Assembly: GCF_023806085.1 (NCBI RefSeq)
Contig: NZ_JAMSLX010000001.1
Span: 62,001 to 126,000, forward strand
Length of the DNA stretch: 64,000 nucleotides
Reading direction: 5' to 3'
DNA from: Hephaestia sp. MAHUQ-44
Lineage (GTDB): Bacteria > Pseudomonadota > Alphaproteobacteria > Sphingomonadales > Sphingomonadaceae
Made by a program: the position numbers and the translations under genes. Below are positions 36,302-44,456 of this stretch, piece by piece (the stretch's first letter is position 1; each line of letters opens with the position of its first letter). Under the pieces are notes generated by a model. The model was not told the DNA's origin and did no database searches. It saw only the letters and a program-made list of their open reading frames with translations.

Positions 36302-36498
36302 CCCCCTCTGTCACGGAACCTGAGAGCTTTCACCGTTTACCTGAAACGGCTTACCCCTTCGGTGGCCCCGGACCAGGTCCGAAGGCGCTTTCCAGAGTGT
36401 CAAAGCCACGCGCGGTCTCTGGTGCCTGAGAGATTCCGGGGCGGTTGCTCCTTCGGCGGACCCGGCCAGACCTGCCGACCAGATCGCTCTCCCGCGCG
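36302..36498 (-). promoter_or_regulatory. Tandem glycine riboswitch upstream of gcvT
   Basis: Read on the minus strand, two glycine aptamers follow each other. Aptamer 1 (36498-36409) has GGGAGAG, GCCGAAGGAGCAA and ATCTCTCAGGCACCAGAGAC closing with the 5' GCGCG against CGCG. Aptamer 2 (36400-36302) has ACTCTGGAAAG, CACCGAAGGGGTAAGCC and GCTCTCAGGTTCCGTGACAG. These are the conserved core words of the RF00504 class. In Bacillus subtilis and Vibrio the tandem form turns the gcv genes on when glycine is abundant, so glycine probably induces this operon. The expression platform between 36302 and the gcvT ribosome-binding site was not resolved. Confidence 0.93.
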
Positions 36499-36581
36499 TG
36501 CCCATGCCGGTCAAACCGCCATCGACGCCGCAAGCTCTGGCGAAGTGCAAAAGCCGAGTCAATCCGTCGTTTGGGGGGTGC

Positions 36582-36851
36582 TTATCCCGAAACGACAGCC
36601 TGCCGCTTTTCGCGCGGCGCAACGATCGATCGCAACAAGGCGGCACCCGCGGTCGATTGCGAGATGAGGCAGGGCTCATCCCAATCGTTCATGGCGATGA
36701 ACCGCATCCCCGCGACCGAGATGACATCATGGGTCGCAGCCTTGGTCACCCGCAATCGCCCCGCTTCGCCAAGGCGACGCCTGACGACCGCCGCATCTTC
36801 GGGGCGATATTCCAGACTGACGTTGCCGGCATCGAGTTCGATCAACTTCAT
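36582..36851 (-). CDS. Hypothetical small protein
   Basis: An 89-residue protein of unknown family: MKLIELDAGNVSLEYRPED at the start, VVRRRLGEAGRLRVTKAATHDVISVAGMRFIAMNDWDEPCLISQS in pieces, and a basic C terminus. No signal peptide or membrane segment. The start is supported by a good ribosome-binding site (CAGGAGA on the minus strand, seven bases from ATG). It follows the 106-residue gene by 43 bp on the same strand and ends just ahead of the gcv promoter region. Function unknown; the alternating pattern suggests a small beta-rich domain. Confidence 0.6.
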   Translation of the reverse strand: MKLIELDAGNVSLEYRPEDAAVVRRRLGEAGRLRVTKAATHDVISVAGMRFIAMNDWDEPCLISQSTAGAALLRSIVAPREKRQAVVSG

Positions 36852-36894
36852 CGCGATCTCCTGCCCATCAATGTAGTGCGCCGGCGCAAAACGC

Positions 36895-37215
36895 TCAAGA
36901 CGACGCGATTCGCGCCGGGCGGCACGCCGCAGCGATCACCGCTTCCCAACTGCCGTATTTGCGGAACAACCAATCAGCGTCCGGCCCGATCGGATCACCG
37001 TATTTCAACCGATTACGCTGCTCCATCAGCGCGACGATGGCGGGGTCATCGCCGGCCCTGAAGCGCTGCTTGAGCGCGTTGCGCCGCGTGACGAGATCGC
37101 GTGCGATCACTTCGAGCGATTCGCCATCGGTCTTACGACGACGCGCCTCACCGGCCAGCGCCCGCACCTCCCGCTCATAAGCGATCCGTGCAGCCACCCA
37201 GCGCGGATCGGCCAT
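36895..37215 (-). CDS. Hypothetical basic helical protein
   Basis: A 106-residue, largely helical protein with many Arg and Lys (EREVRALAGEARRRKTDGE, RNALKQRFRAGDDPAIVAL) and a C-terminal PDADWLFRKYGSWEAVI. No family was recognised. Its ATG is six bases after the stop of the lipoprotein gene, so the two are probably one transcript, followed by the 89-residue gene. No signal peptide is seen, so it is probably cytoplasmic. Confidence 0.6.
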   Translation of the reverse strand: MADPRWVAARIAYEREVRALAGEARRRKTDGESLEVIARDLVTRRNALKQRFRAGDDPAIVALMEQRNRLKYGDPIGPDADWLFRKYGSWEAVIAAACRPARIASS

Positions 37216-37221
37216 GCCGTA

Positions 37222-37863
37222 TCAGCGCGTCAGATTATATTTGAGCTGATCCTCGGTAAGCTGAAATCCGACCAGCGCCTCGAAGCTCGCGCGCAGCACC
37301 GCGTCGCGGACGTTGGGCTGCGACAGCGGGTCGATCGCGGCATCGACGTCGCCGGGCTTGCGCTTGCGGGTGATCTCGTCGCGAATGTCCTTGGGCAGCG
37401 TCGCCGCCGCGCGGTTGACGATCGCGGTGGCCTGGCCGCGCGTCTGCGCGCGCGCCGCCCCCGCCTCGAAATGGAGCGAAACATGGCCGAGCCGCTTGGC
37501 GACGACCGCCGTGCCGCCGTTCACCACCGTGATGAAATAGGGCAGCGTCACGTCGCGCGCGGCCGCGGTATCGCGTCGCTGCGCGAACACGTCGAAGGTG
37601 ATCGTGGTCACGACCTCCGCCGCCTCGGCCGCGTCGCCGCAGGTCGAACGCACGTTGGTCATCACCGCCGATACGTCGAGCGCGCTGGCGTCGACCGAGC
37701 TTGCGGGGTTGAACAAGGTGATGTCGCCGGTGCCGGCCGGCACGCCGACCGCAGGGCACGCGGTGCGGACAGCGGTGATGCCGCCCGCGGTGATGTCGCC
37801 TGACCGGGCACAGCCGGTGGCGAGCAGAATCAAGGCGATCGGGGCGATCTGGCTCAGTTTCAC
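37222..37863 (-). CDS. Putative lipoprotein of unknown function
   Basis: A 213-residue exported protein: signal peptide with lipobox LLATGC (Cys18), Ala at +2, then a mixed beta-rich region ([29 protein letters not shown]) and a helical C terminus with [13 protein letters not shown] and [20 protein letters not shown]. It resembles conserved hypothetical lipoproteins of sphingomonads; I cannot name a family. It is divergent from ispH (120 bp between starts) and heads the small group ending at 36582. Confidence 0.75.
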   Translation of the reverse strand: MKLSQIAPIALILLATGCARSGDITAGGITAVRTACPAVGVPAGTGDITLFNPASSVDASALDVSAVMTNVRSTCGDAAEAAEVVTTITFDVFAQRRDTAAARDVTLPYFITVVNGGTAVVAKRLGHVSLHFEAGAARAQTRGQATAIVNRAAATLPKDIRDEITRKRKPGDVDAAIDPLSQPNVRDAVLRASFEALVGFQLTEDQLKYNLTR

Positions 37864-37982
37864 GGGTACGCGGACCTTCTCGACAGACGAAGGGCGGCCG
37901 TTCGCTTGGGGCCAACCCGGTGGGATGCTTCATAGGAAGCGGCTTTCGCGCACGCAAGCAATCGCGTAGAGGCTGGCGCGTC

Positions 37983-38936
37983 ATGAGCGATGCCACCAAA
38001 CCCGTTCTCGAACTGATGATCGCCGCCCCGCGCGGTTTCTGCGCGGGCGTCGATCGCGCGATCAGGATCGTCGAACTCGCGATCCAGAAGCACGGCGCGC
38101 CTGTCTATGTCCGCCATGAAATCGTCCACAACAAATTCGTGGTCGATCAACTCAAGGCCAAGGGCGCGGTGTTCGTCGAGGAACTCGACGAGGTGCCCGA
38201 TGGCGCCCCGGTGGTGTTTTCGGCGCACGGCGTGCCCAAATCGGTGCCCGCCGACGCCGAGGCGCGCGGGCTCGACTATCTCGACGCCACCTGCCCGCTG
38301 GTCTCCAAGGTCCATCGTCAGGCCGAACGGCACGTCGCCGCCGGGCGGCACATCATCTTCATCGGCCATCGCGGCCATCCTGAAGTGATCGGAACGCTGG
38401 GCCAGGTGCCGCCGGGGTCGATGACGCTGGTCGAGACGGTCGCCGACGCCGAGGCGATCGCGCCCGCCGATCCCGGCAATCTCGCGTTCCTCACGCAAAC
38501 GACGCTGTCGGTCGACGATACCGCCGAGATCGTCGCGACGCTCGAGCGCCGCTTCCCCACGATCGAGCCACCGCGCGGCGAGGACATCTGCTACGCCACC
38601 TCGAACCGGCAGGCCGCCGCCAAGGCGATCGCGGCCTCGTGCGACGCAGTGATCGTGCTCGGTGCGCCCAATTCATCCAATTCGCTGCGGCTGGTCGAGG
38701 TCGCCGAGCGGCAGGGCCGCCCCGCGATCCTGCTCCAGCGCGCCGCCGATCTCGATTTCGGCTGGCTCAAGGGCGTGCGCACGCTCGGCGTCACGGCGGG
38801 CGCGTCGGCCCCCGAACTGCTCGTGCGCGAACTCGTCGATTCGCTCGCCGAACATTATCAGGTCGTCGAACGCGAGGTCGAAACCATCCGCGAGCAAGTG
38901 TCCTTCAAGCTCCCGCGCGGGCTGGAGATCGCGTAG
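37983..38936 (+). CDS. ispH: 4-hydroxy-3-methylbut-2-enyl diphosphate reductase
   Basis: A 317-residue iron-sulfur enzyme, the last step of the non-mevalonate isoprenoid pathway. The three cluster-binding Cys residues are in [21 protein letters not shown] and [20 protein letters not shown] and [10 protein letters not shown] are family motifs. The start [11 protein letters not shown] at 37983 gives the usual N terminus; the open frame extends upstream without a better site. It is followed by a degenerate repeat region and then thrB. Confidence 0.97.
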   Translation: MSDATKPVLELMIAAPRGFCAGVDRAIRIVELAIQKHGAPVYVRHEIVHNKFVVDQLKAKGAVFVEELDEVPDGAPVVFSAHGVPKSVPADAEARGLDYLDATCPLVSKVHRQAERHVAAGRHIIFIGHRGHPEVIGTLGQVPPGSMTLVETVADAEAIAPADPGNLAFLTQTTLSVDDTAEIVATLERRFPTIEPPRGEDICYATSNRQAAAKAIAASCDAVIVLGAPNSSNSLRLVEVAERQGRPAILLQRAADLDFGWLKGVRTLGVTAGASAPELLVRELVDSLAEHYQVVEREVETIREQVSFKLPRGLEIA

Positions 38937-38959
38937 AATGTGATCCACTAGCGTGGATA

Positions 38960-39050
38960 GCGGCACCGACTCCAGCCCGGCAGGCCGTTCGCCCTGAGCT
39001 TGACGAAGGGCCGTTCTTTCTTGCGACGCCGCGACAAGGGCGACGCTGCG
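38960..39050. repeat. Decayed R3 half-site and R2 palindrome in the ispH-thrB gap
   Basis: CGGCACCGACTCCAGCC at 38961 recalls the R3 arm. It is followed by CCGTTCGCCCTGAGCTTGAC and GAAGGGCCGTTCTTTCTTGC, a good left arm of R2, but the right arm (GCGACAAGGGCGACGCTGCG) is eroded. The remaining part of the 299-bp gap to 39235 shows no gene; the thrB ribosome-binding site CAGGGGG lies at 39223-39229. Confidence 0.6.
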
Positions 39051-39235
39051 ACAACCCCGGCTCGATTCCGGGAACAAACGGGCCGTATCGCACAAACGCT
39101 GTCCTACAAACGGCGTCGCTGGTATGAAGAGGCTGGCCCGGCGCACCGCCCGGCGATAGGGACGGCCGCTGTTGTCGTTTTCCCGGAACGTTCGGAACCT
39201 TCGGCACCGCAATTTCGATCGGCAGGGGGCAGAAT

Positions 39236-40189
39236 TTGGCAGTCTATACGCATGTTTCCGCCGAGGTGCTGGCGGCCTTTCTGACGCGCTACGACGTCGG
39301 TGACCTGGTCTCGGTCAAGGGCATCGCCGAGGGCGTCGAGAACAGCAATTATCTGGTCGATACGACGCAGGATCGCTTCATCCTGACGCTCTACGAAAAG
39401 CGCGTCGCCGCCGCCGATCTGCCGTTCTTCATGGCGTTGCTCGATCATCTCGCCGACCGCGGCAACCCGGTGCCCCCGGCGATCCCCGATCGAACGGGCC
39501 GTGAAATCCAGGAACTCGAGGGGCGCCCGGCGTGTCTGATCAAATTCCTGCCCGGCGTCTCGGTGACGCACCCCACCCCCGCGCAGGCGCGCGCCGCCGG
39601 CGCGGCGATGGCCGATCTGCACCGCGCGCTCGCCGATTTCACGCTGGAGCGCCCCAACACGCTCGGCCCCGACGAATGGCCGCGCTTGCTCGCACGCTGC
39701 GGCGACGATCTCGATGGCATTGCGCCGGGGCTGAAAACCACCCTCGATACGGCATTGACCGATGTTCTCGGGAAATGGCCGGAAGGGCTCGCGCGCTCGG
39801 CGATCCACGCCGATCTGTTTCCCGACAACGTCCTGATGCGCGGCGACAGCGTCTCCGGGCTGATCGACTTCTATTTCGCGTGCACCGATATCCGCGCCTA
39901 CGATCTCGCGGTGATGCATTCCGCCTGGGCGTTCGATCCCGATGGCGCCCCCGCCGATCCCGCGGTCGGCCGGGCACTGGTCGACGGCTATGAAAGCGTG
40001 CTGCCGCTGACCGAGGCCGAGCGCGCGGCGCTGCCGGTGCTCGCGCGCGGCGCGTGCATCCGCTTCGCGCTGACCCGTGCGTGGGATTGGCTCAACACCC
40101 CCGCCGACGCGCTCGTCACGCGCAAGGATCCGCGCGCCTATGTCCGGCGGCTCGATTGGTACGCCGCGCATCGCGGGGCGTTTGCGTGA
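39236..40189 (+). CDS. thrB: Homoserine kinase (APH-fold, type II), TTG start
   Basis: A 317-residue kinase that phosphorylates homoserine on the way to threonine. The APH-like fold shows the N-terminal [15 protein letters not shown], the catalytic loop [14 protein letters not shown] and the metal-binding [13 protein letters not shown]. This is the ThrB form common in alpha- and gammaproteobacteria such as Pseudomonas, unrelated to the GHMP-type ThrB. The TTG at 39236 gives the typical [16 protein letters not shown] and has CAGGGGG seven bases before. It overlaps rnhA as GTGA. Confidence 0.95.
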   Translation: MAVYTHVSAEVLAAFLTRYDVGDLVSVKGIAEGVENSNYLVDTTQDRFILTLYEKRVAAADLPFFMALLDHLADRGNPVPPAIPDRTGREIQELEGRPACLIKFLPGVSVTHPTPAQARAAGAAMADLHRALADFTLERPNTLGPDEWPRLLARCGDDLDGIAPGLKTTLDTALTDVLGKWPEGLARSAIHADLFPDNVLMRGDSVSGLIDFYFACTDIRAYDLAVMHSAWAFDPDGAPADPAVGRALVDGYESVLPLTEAERAALPVLARGACIRFALTRAWDWLNTPADALVTRKDPRAYVRRLDWYAAHRGAFA

Positions 40190-40635
40190 CCGAACTCACC
40201 AGGGTCGAGATCGCCACCGACGGTGCGTGCAAGGGCAATCCCGGCCCCGGCGGCTGGGGCGCGGTGATCCGTTCGGGCACGCGCGAAAAGGATCTGTCGG
40301 GTGGCGTCGCCGATACCACCAACAACCGGATGGAGCTGACCGCGGTGATCGAGGCGCTCAATGCGCTCAAGCGCCCGTGCCACGTCATCCTCTCGACCGA
40401 CAGCCGCTACGTGATGGACGGCCTCACCAAATGGATCCACGGCTGGCGCCGCAACGGCTGGAAAACCGCCGCCAGAAAGCCGGTCAAGAATGCCGATCTA
40501 TGGCAAGCGCTGGTTGCTGCGACCGAGCGCCATCGGATCGAATGGATATGGGTCAAGGGCCATGCCGGCCACCCCGACAACGAACGCGCCGATACGCTCG
40601 CCAGCGACGCGGCGATCGCGGCCGGGCGGCGGTGA
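40186..40635 (+). CDS. rnhA: Ribonuclease HI, GTG start
   Basis: A 149-residue endonuclease that cuts RNA in RNA-DNA hybrids. The four carboxylates of the active site are in [13 protein letters not shown] (Asp), [12 protein letters not shown] (Glu), ILSTDSRYV (Asp) and [12 protein letters not shown] (Asp). The GTG start at 40186 overlaps the thrB stop, and the sequence upstream belongs to thrB. It is convergent with yegP, three bases away. Confidence 0.96.
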   Translation: MTELTRVEIATDGACKGNPGPGGWGAVIRSGTREKDLSGGVADTTNNRMELTAVIEALNALKRPCHVILSTDSRYVMDGLTKWIHGWRRNGWKTAARKPVKNADLWQALVAATERHRIEWIWVKGHAGHPDNERADTLASDAAIAAGRR

Positions 40636-40638
40636 CGG

Positions 40639-40815
40639 TCAGCTATTGTCTTCGACAGGCGCGCCGGGGCCGTTCTTCTTGAACGAATCGATCGCGTTCT
40701 GGGCCGAACTCTTGCTCGAATAGCCTTCGGTCGAGAACATGGTCTCGCTATTGTATTTGAAACGGACGCGATACTCGCCAGCCTTGTCACGATAGATTTC
40801 GAACTTGTGCGCCAT
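40639..40815 (-). CDS. YegP-family (DUF1508) protein
   Basis: A 58-residue protein with one DUF1508 repeat: HKFEIYRDKAGEYRVRFKYNSE followed by GYSSKSSAQNAIDSFKKN in pieces. The family binds as tandem repeats in E. coli YegP and has no settled role. The start MAHKFEIYRD at 40815 has GGGAGA eight bases upstream; the longer frame beginning at 40842 lacks it. It follows the FAD oxidoreductase on the same strand. Confidence 0.85.
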   Translation of the reverse strand: MAHKFEIYRDKAGEYRVRFKYNSETMFSTEGYSSKSSAQNAIDSFKKNGPGAPVEDNS

Positions 40816-40838
40816 TGGGTGTCTCCCGCGGTTGTCGA

Positions 40839-41924
40839 TCAACGAAGGCTAGCAACGAAGCGGCCGGGTGCATAGAGACCGGGATCGACCCCCGGCACAT
40901 CGGGCACCCGCCCCAGCAGCAATGCGCCCGCGAGCCGGGCTGCGGCAGGTGCGGTCTGGATCCCGAACCCGCCCTGCCCCGCACACCAGAAGAACGCCGG
41001 CTGCTGCGGCGCGAAGCCATAGACCGGCCGCCGATCGGGGGCGAAGGTGCGCAGCCCCGCCCATTTGCGCTCGAGCGTATTCACGCGCCAGTCGACGACG
41101 TGCTCGAACCGGTCGATCGCGATCGCGACATCGAGTTCCTCGGGCTGCGCGTCGCACGGATCGCTCTCGATCTCGTCATGCGGGCTCAGCCACAGCCGCC
41201 CCCCTGCCTCGGGTTTGAAATAGAACGAGCCGTCGATCCCCCAGATATGCGGCAGCGCCGGTGGCGGCGCGGGATCGGTCGCAATCTGGAGCATCGTCCG
41301 GCGATAGGGGTGGAACCCGATCGGCGCGACGCCGGCGCGGATCGCCACATCATCCGCCCACGCACCCGCCGCATCGACCAGGATATCGGCCTCGTAACGC
41401 CCGCCGCGCGTCTCGATCCGCCAATGCCCATCGTGCGCCGCCGATTCGAGCGCCGCCTGCGTCGCCAGCACCGCGCCGTGGCGGCGCGCGGTCGCAAGAA
41501 ACGCTGCATGCAGCCCGGCGACATCGATATAGGTGCAATTGGGTTCGTACACACCCAGATCCCAGCCGGGCCGAAGGCCGGGCACGACCTCGTGCGGGTC
41601 GCGCCGCTCGATCACGATGCCGGTGCCCTCGAACTCGGCCAAAAAGGCGTCGATCGCCGCAGCATCCTCGGCCCGCCCCACGGCGAGCGCGCCGAGCGGG
41701 TCCAGGAATCCGCCCTCGCGAAGCGCCGGGCCCGAGGCCGTGGTCAGCGGCTGGATAGACGCCCCGCCGTAGGTCTCGGACCAGAAGGCCGCCGAGCGGC
41801 CAGTGGCGTGATAGCCGGGAGCCTCCTCGGCTTCGAGCAACAGCACCGACGCATGCGGCGCTACCTCAGCCGCGAGGCTCGCACCAGCGATGCCGGCCCC
41901 CACGATCACAATATCATAGCGCAT
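40839..41924 (-). CDS. FAD-dependent oxidoreductase (DAO family)
   Basis: A 361-residue flavoenzyme with the N-terminal dinucleotide motif IVIVGAGIAGASLAAE, the DAO-family segments EAEEAPGYHATGRSAAFWSE and DAAGAWADD, and a C-terminal FWCAGQGGFGIQTAPAAARL. Resembles D-amino-acid or glycine oxidase-type dehydrogenases; the substrate is not known. It overlaps the upstream hydrolase gene by one base, so the two share a message. Confidence 0.85.
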   Translation of the reverse strand: MRYDIVIVGAGIAGASLAAEVAPHASVLLLEAEEAPGYHATGRSAAFWSETYGGASIQPLTTASGPALREGGFLDPLGALAVGRAEDAAAIDAFLAEFEGTGIVIERRDPHEVVPGLRPGWDLGVYEPNCTYIDVAGLHAAFLATARRHGAVLATQAALESAAHDGHWRIETRGGRYEADILVDAAGAWADDVAIRAGVAPIGFHPYRRTMLQIATDPAPPPALPHIWGIDGSFYFKPEAGGRLWLSPHDEIESDPCDAQPEELDVAIAIDRFEHVVDWRVNTLERKWAGLRTFAPDRRPVYGFAPQQPAFFWCAGQGGFGIQTAPAAARLAGALLLGRVPDVPGVDPGLYAPGRFVASLR

Positions 41925-42868
41925 CAGGCGGGCACTCGCTCATCCAGGAAGGTATCGATCGCGCCGATCGCGCGATCGCGGATCGGATCGACCTCACGCA
42001 AAATCTCATGCGCGGACTCGCCGCCGAAACCGACGAGGGTGCAATCGGGCAGGCGTGCCGCGACGGCACGCGCCGCGACGGGGTCGACCAGCTTGTCGGC
42101 ATCGGCAACGAGCATCAACGTCGGCACGTCGAGCGTCGCCAGCCGGGGGTCGGCACGCACCGCGGCGGTCGAGGCGAAGGCCTCGGCGAGCCATTGCCAG
42201 CTCGGCGGGCCGCCCGCGAGTTCGGGTTTCTGGTCCCGCCACCACAGTTCGTCGGCATAGCGATCGACATCATGCGTCAGGAGCACCTGTCGCGGCGAGG
42301 GCGAGATCGGGCGCTCGTTGGTTTTCCATGCCGCGCGCGCCGGATTGCCGAGCCACACCATCGCCCGGGCGAACCATCTGCCCCCACGCGCGCCAAGCGG
42401 GCTCTCCAGGCCCAGCATCGGCGCGATCAGCACTGCGGCGTCGGGGCGCACCGCCGCCTCGACCATCGCGCGCAGCACCAGATGCCCGCCCATCGAATGC
42501 CCCATCAACACGCGCGGCCCCGGCACCTCGGGAGCCTGGCTCGCCCAGAAGGCGCGATAATCGTCGATAAAGGTGGCAAAGCGCCGAATATGACCGACGC
42601 GCGGATCGGGCGAGAGCCGCCCCGATCCGCCCTGCCCGCGCCAGTCGAGCGAGATGATCGACCAGCCCTGCTGGTGCCAATGGGCGAACAGTTCGAGATA
42701 CTTCTCGAAAATATCGCCGCGCCCGCCCTGAAAGAACAAGGTGCCGCGCGGCGTTTCCGAGTCGGCGGGCCAGTCGAACCGGCGCAGCGGCCAGCCATCG
42801 GCCGCCGTCCAGTGATCGACAATCGCGCCATCGGGAAGGTGGCGCCTGAAATCCGCTGAAGCGAGCAT
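41924..42868 (-). CDS. Alpha/beta hydrolase (lysophospholipase-like)
   Basis: A 314-residue (or 322 with a TTG start at 42892) Ser hydrolase. The oxyanion region FFQGGRGDIFEKY, the nucleophile elbow VLMGHSMGGHLVLR and the final GGESAHEILRE (His) fit the PldB/monoacylglycerol lipase group. The ATG at 42868 gives MLASADFRRHLPDG; the ribosome-binding site AGGGAA is very close to it, so the start is uncertain. It is divergent from the pilus cluster across about 50 bp. Confidence 0.85.
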   Translation of the reverse strand: MLASADFRRHLPDGAIVDHWTAADGWPLRRFDWPADSETPRGTLFFQGGRGDIFEKYLELFAHWHQQGWSIISLDWRGQGGSGRLSPDPRVGHIRRFATFIDDYRAFWASQAPEVPGPRVLMGHSMGGHLVLRAMVEAAVRPDAAVLIAPMLGLESPLGARGGRWFARAMVWLGNPARAAWKTNERPISPSPRQVLLTHDVDRYADELWWRDQKPELAGGPPSWQWLAEAFASTAAVRADPRLATLDVPTLMLVADADKLVDPVAARAVAARLPDCTLVGFGGESAHEILREVDPIRDRAIGAIDTFLDERVPA

Positions 42869-42917
42869 TTCCCTGTGGTTACTTTTTAGCAAGCCATCCC
42901 GTCTAGAGGCTTATGCA

Positions 42918-43394
42918 ATGATTTGGGGGAATTTGTCATTGGCGCTGCTCGGCAGCCTCGCGTTGCTCCTCGTCTCGGCGGGGATCGAGGACGTGCGCAC
43001 GCGCGAGATCGCCAATTGGAAGAATGCGGCGATCGCGCTTATCGCACCGCTCTGGTGGATTTCGAGCGGACTCGCTCCATGGCCCGACATGGCGATCCAG
43101 TTCGGGCTCGCAGCGGCGGTGTTCGCGGTGTTCGTGCTGATCTTCGCGGCGGGCTGGATGGGCGGCGGCGACGTCAAGCTGATCGGCGCACTCGCCTTGT
43201 GGTTCCCGCTTCAACAATTGGTGTGGCTGCTGGTGGTGATGTCGCTGGCGGGCGGCGTGATCACGCTGGCGCTGGCGATCGAGCATCGCTGGCGCCGCGC
43301 GACGACCCCGCTCGAAATTCCGTACGGCGTCGCGATCGCGGTCGCCGCGCTGCTCGCACTTCGCGAACCGCTTTTTAACCAGTTGCATGCTTAA
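42918..43394 (+). CDS. cpaA: Prepilin peptidase CpaA
   Basis: A 158-residue membrane aspartic protease (family A24) that processes Flp-type prepilins. Catalytic Asp residues are in GIEDVRTREIANWKN and GWMGGGDVKLIGALA (GxGD). It lacks the methylase domain of PilD, as usual for CpaA. First gene of the Tad/Cpa cluster, 41 bp ahead of cpaB. No flp pilin gene is seen in the window. Confidence 0.92.
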   Translation: MIWGNLSLALLGSLALLLVSAGIEDVRTREIANWKNAAIALIAPLWWISSGLAPWPDMAIQFGLAAAVFAVFVLIFAAGWMGGGDVKLIGALALWFPLQQLVWLLVVMSLAGGVITLALAIEHRWRRATTPLEIPYGVAIAVAALLALREPLFNQLHA

Positions 43395-43435
43395 TGCCGG
43401 CTCAACCGGTTCTCGTCCGAAAGGCCTGATGCGTC

Positions 43436-44455
43436 ATGGATGGTAGGAAAGTCTTTTTGTTGGTCGGCGCGCTGGTCGTTGCGGCGATCACCGCTTTCAT
43501 GGCGCGGAGCCTGATTTCCGGCGCCGCGGCCCCGAACGCGTCCGCCGCGGTCGAAGCCGCGAAGATCGACGGCCCCGAAGTGCTCGTGGCAACGCGCGCG
43601 CTGCCGGTCGGCACGATTCTCGACGCCAGCGCGATCAAGTTTCAGCCCTGGCCGAAGGAACTGGTCGACAACGCTTATTATCTCAAGGCGTCGACCGATC
43701 TGACCGCGCTGCAAGGCACCGTCGTGCGCAACGCGATCACCGCCGGGCAGCCGGTGACGCAGGGCGCGCTGGTCAAGCCCGGCGATCGCGGCTTCCTCGC
43801 TGCGGCGCTTGGCCCCGGCATGCGCGCGGTCACCTTCCCGGTCTCCGCCAAGACGGCGGTCGCGGGCTTCGTGTTTCCAGGCGACCGGGTCGATCTGGTG
43901 CTGACACAGGACGTTGCCGGTGGCGGCGACGGCCCGCCGCTCAAGGTCTCGGAAACGGTGATGCGCAACCTGCGCGTGCTCGCGACCGACCAGCGCACCG
44001 ACAATACCACCGACGAAGAAGGCAAGACCGTGGTCAAGACCTTCTCGACCGTCACCGTCGAAGCCACGCCCAAGATCGCCGAGCAGGTCGCGGTCGCGCA
44101 GACCGTCGGCGAGCTCTCGCTGTCGCTGCGCTCGATCGCCGACAACCAGACCCAGCTCGAAGAGGCGATCGCCTCGGGCGACGTCAACGTGCCCGATGGC
44201 GATCCGAAGGCCGAAAAGGCGATGCTGCTCCGAATCGCGAGCCAGCCGGTCGCCGGCGGCTCCACTTATTCGACCGGCGCCGATGTGTCGCGCTTCCAGC
44301 GCAGTTCGGTGCCCGGCAAGACGGAACAGGCGCCGCCGGCGCTCGGCGACGGTGCCACCGGCATTCCCGTCGGCAAGGCGATCATTACCGGCCCGGTCGT
44401 CCGGGTTGCACGCGGAACCGCGGTCACCGAGGTTCCGGTTGGGGGGAAGAACTGA
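43436..44455 (+). CDS. cpaB: Flp pilus assembly protein CpaB
   Basis: A 339-residue protein with one N-terminal transmembrane helix (residues 5-24) and a SAF domain (VLVATRALPVGTILDASAI) followed by the RcpC/CpaB region with GMRAVTFPVSAKTAVAGFVFPGDRVD in pieces. In Tad systems it works with the secretin CpaC in the outer-membrane complex. It ends one base before the cpaC start. A long linker rich in Ala and Gly precedes the C terminus. Confidence 0.92.
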   Translation: MDGRKVFLLVGALVVAAITAFMARSLISGAAAPNASAAVEAAKIDGPEVLVATRALPVGTILDASAIKFQPWPKELVDNAYYLKASTDLTALQGTVVRNAITAGQPVTQGALVKPGDRGFLAAALGPGMRAVTFPVSAKTAVAGFVFPGDRVDLVLTQDVAGGGDGPPLKVSETVMRNLRVLATDQRTDNTTDEEGKTVVKTFSTVTVEATPKIAEQVAVAQTVGELSLSLRSIADNQTQLEEAIASGDVNVPDGDPKAEKAMLLRIASQPVAGGSTYSTGADVSRFQRSSVPGKTEQAPPALGDGATGIPVGKAIITGPVVRVARGTAVTEVPVGGKN

Positions 44456-44456
44456 G

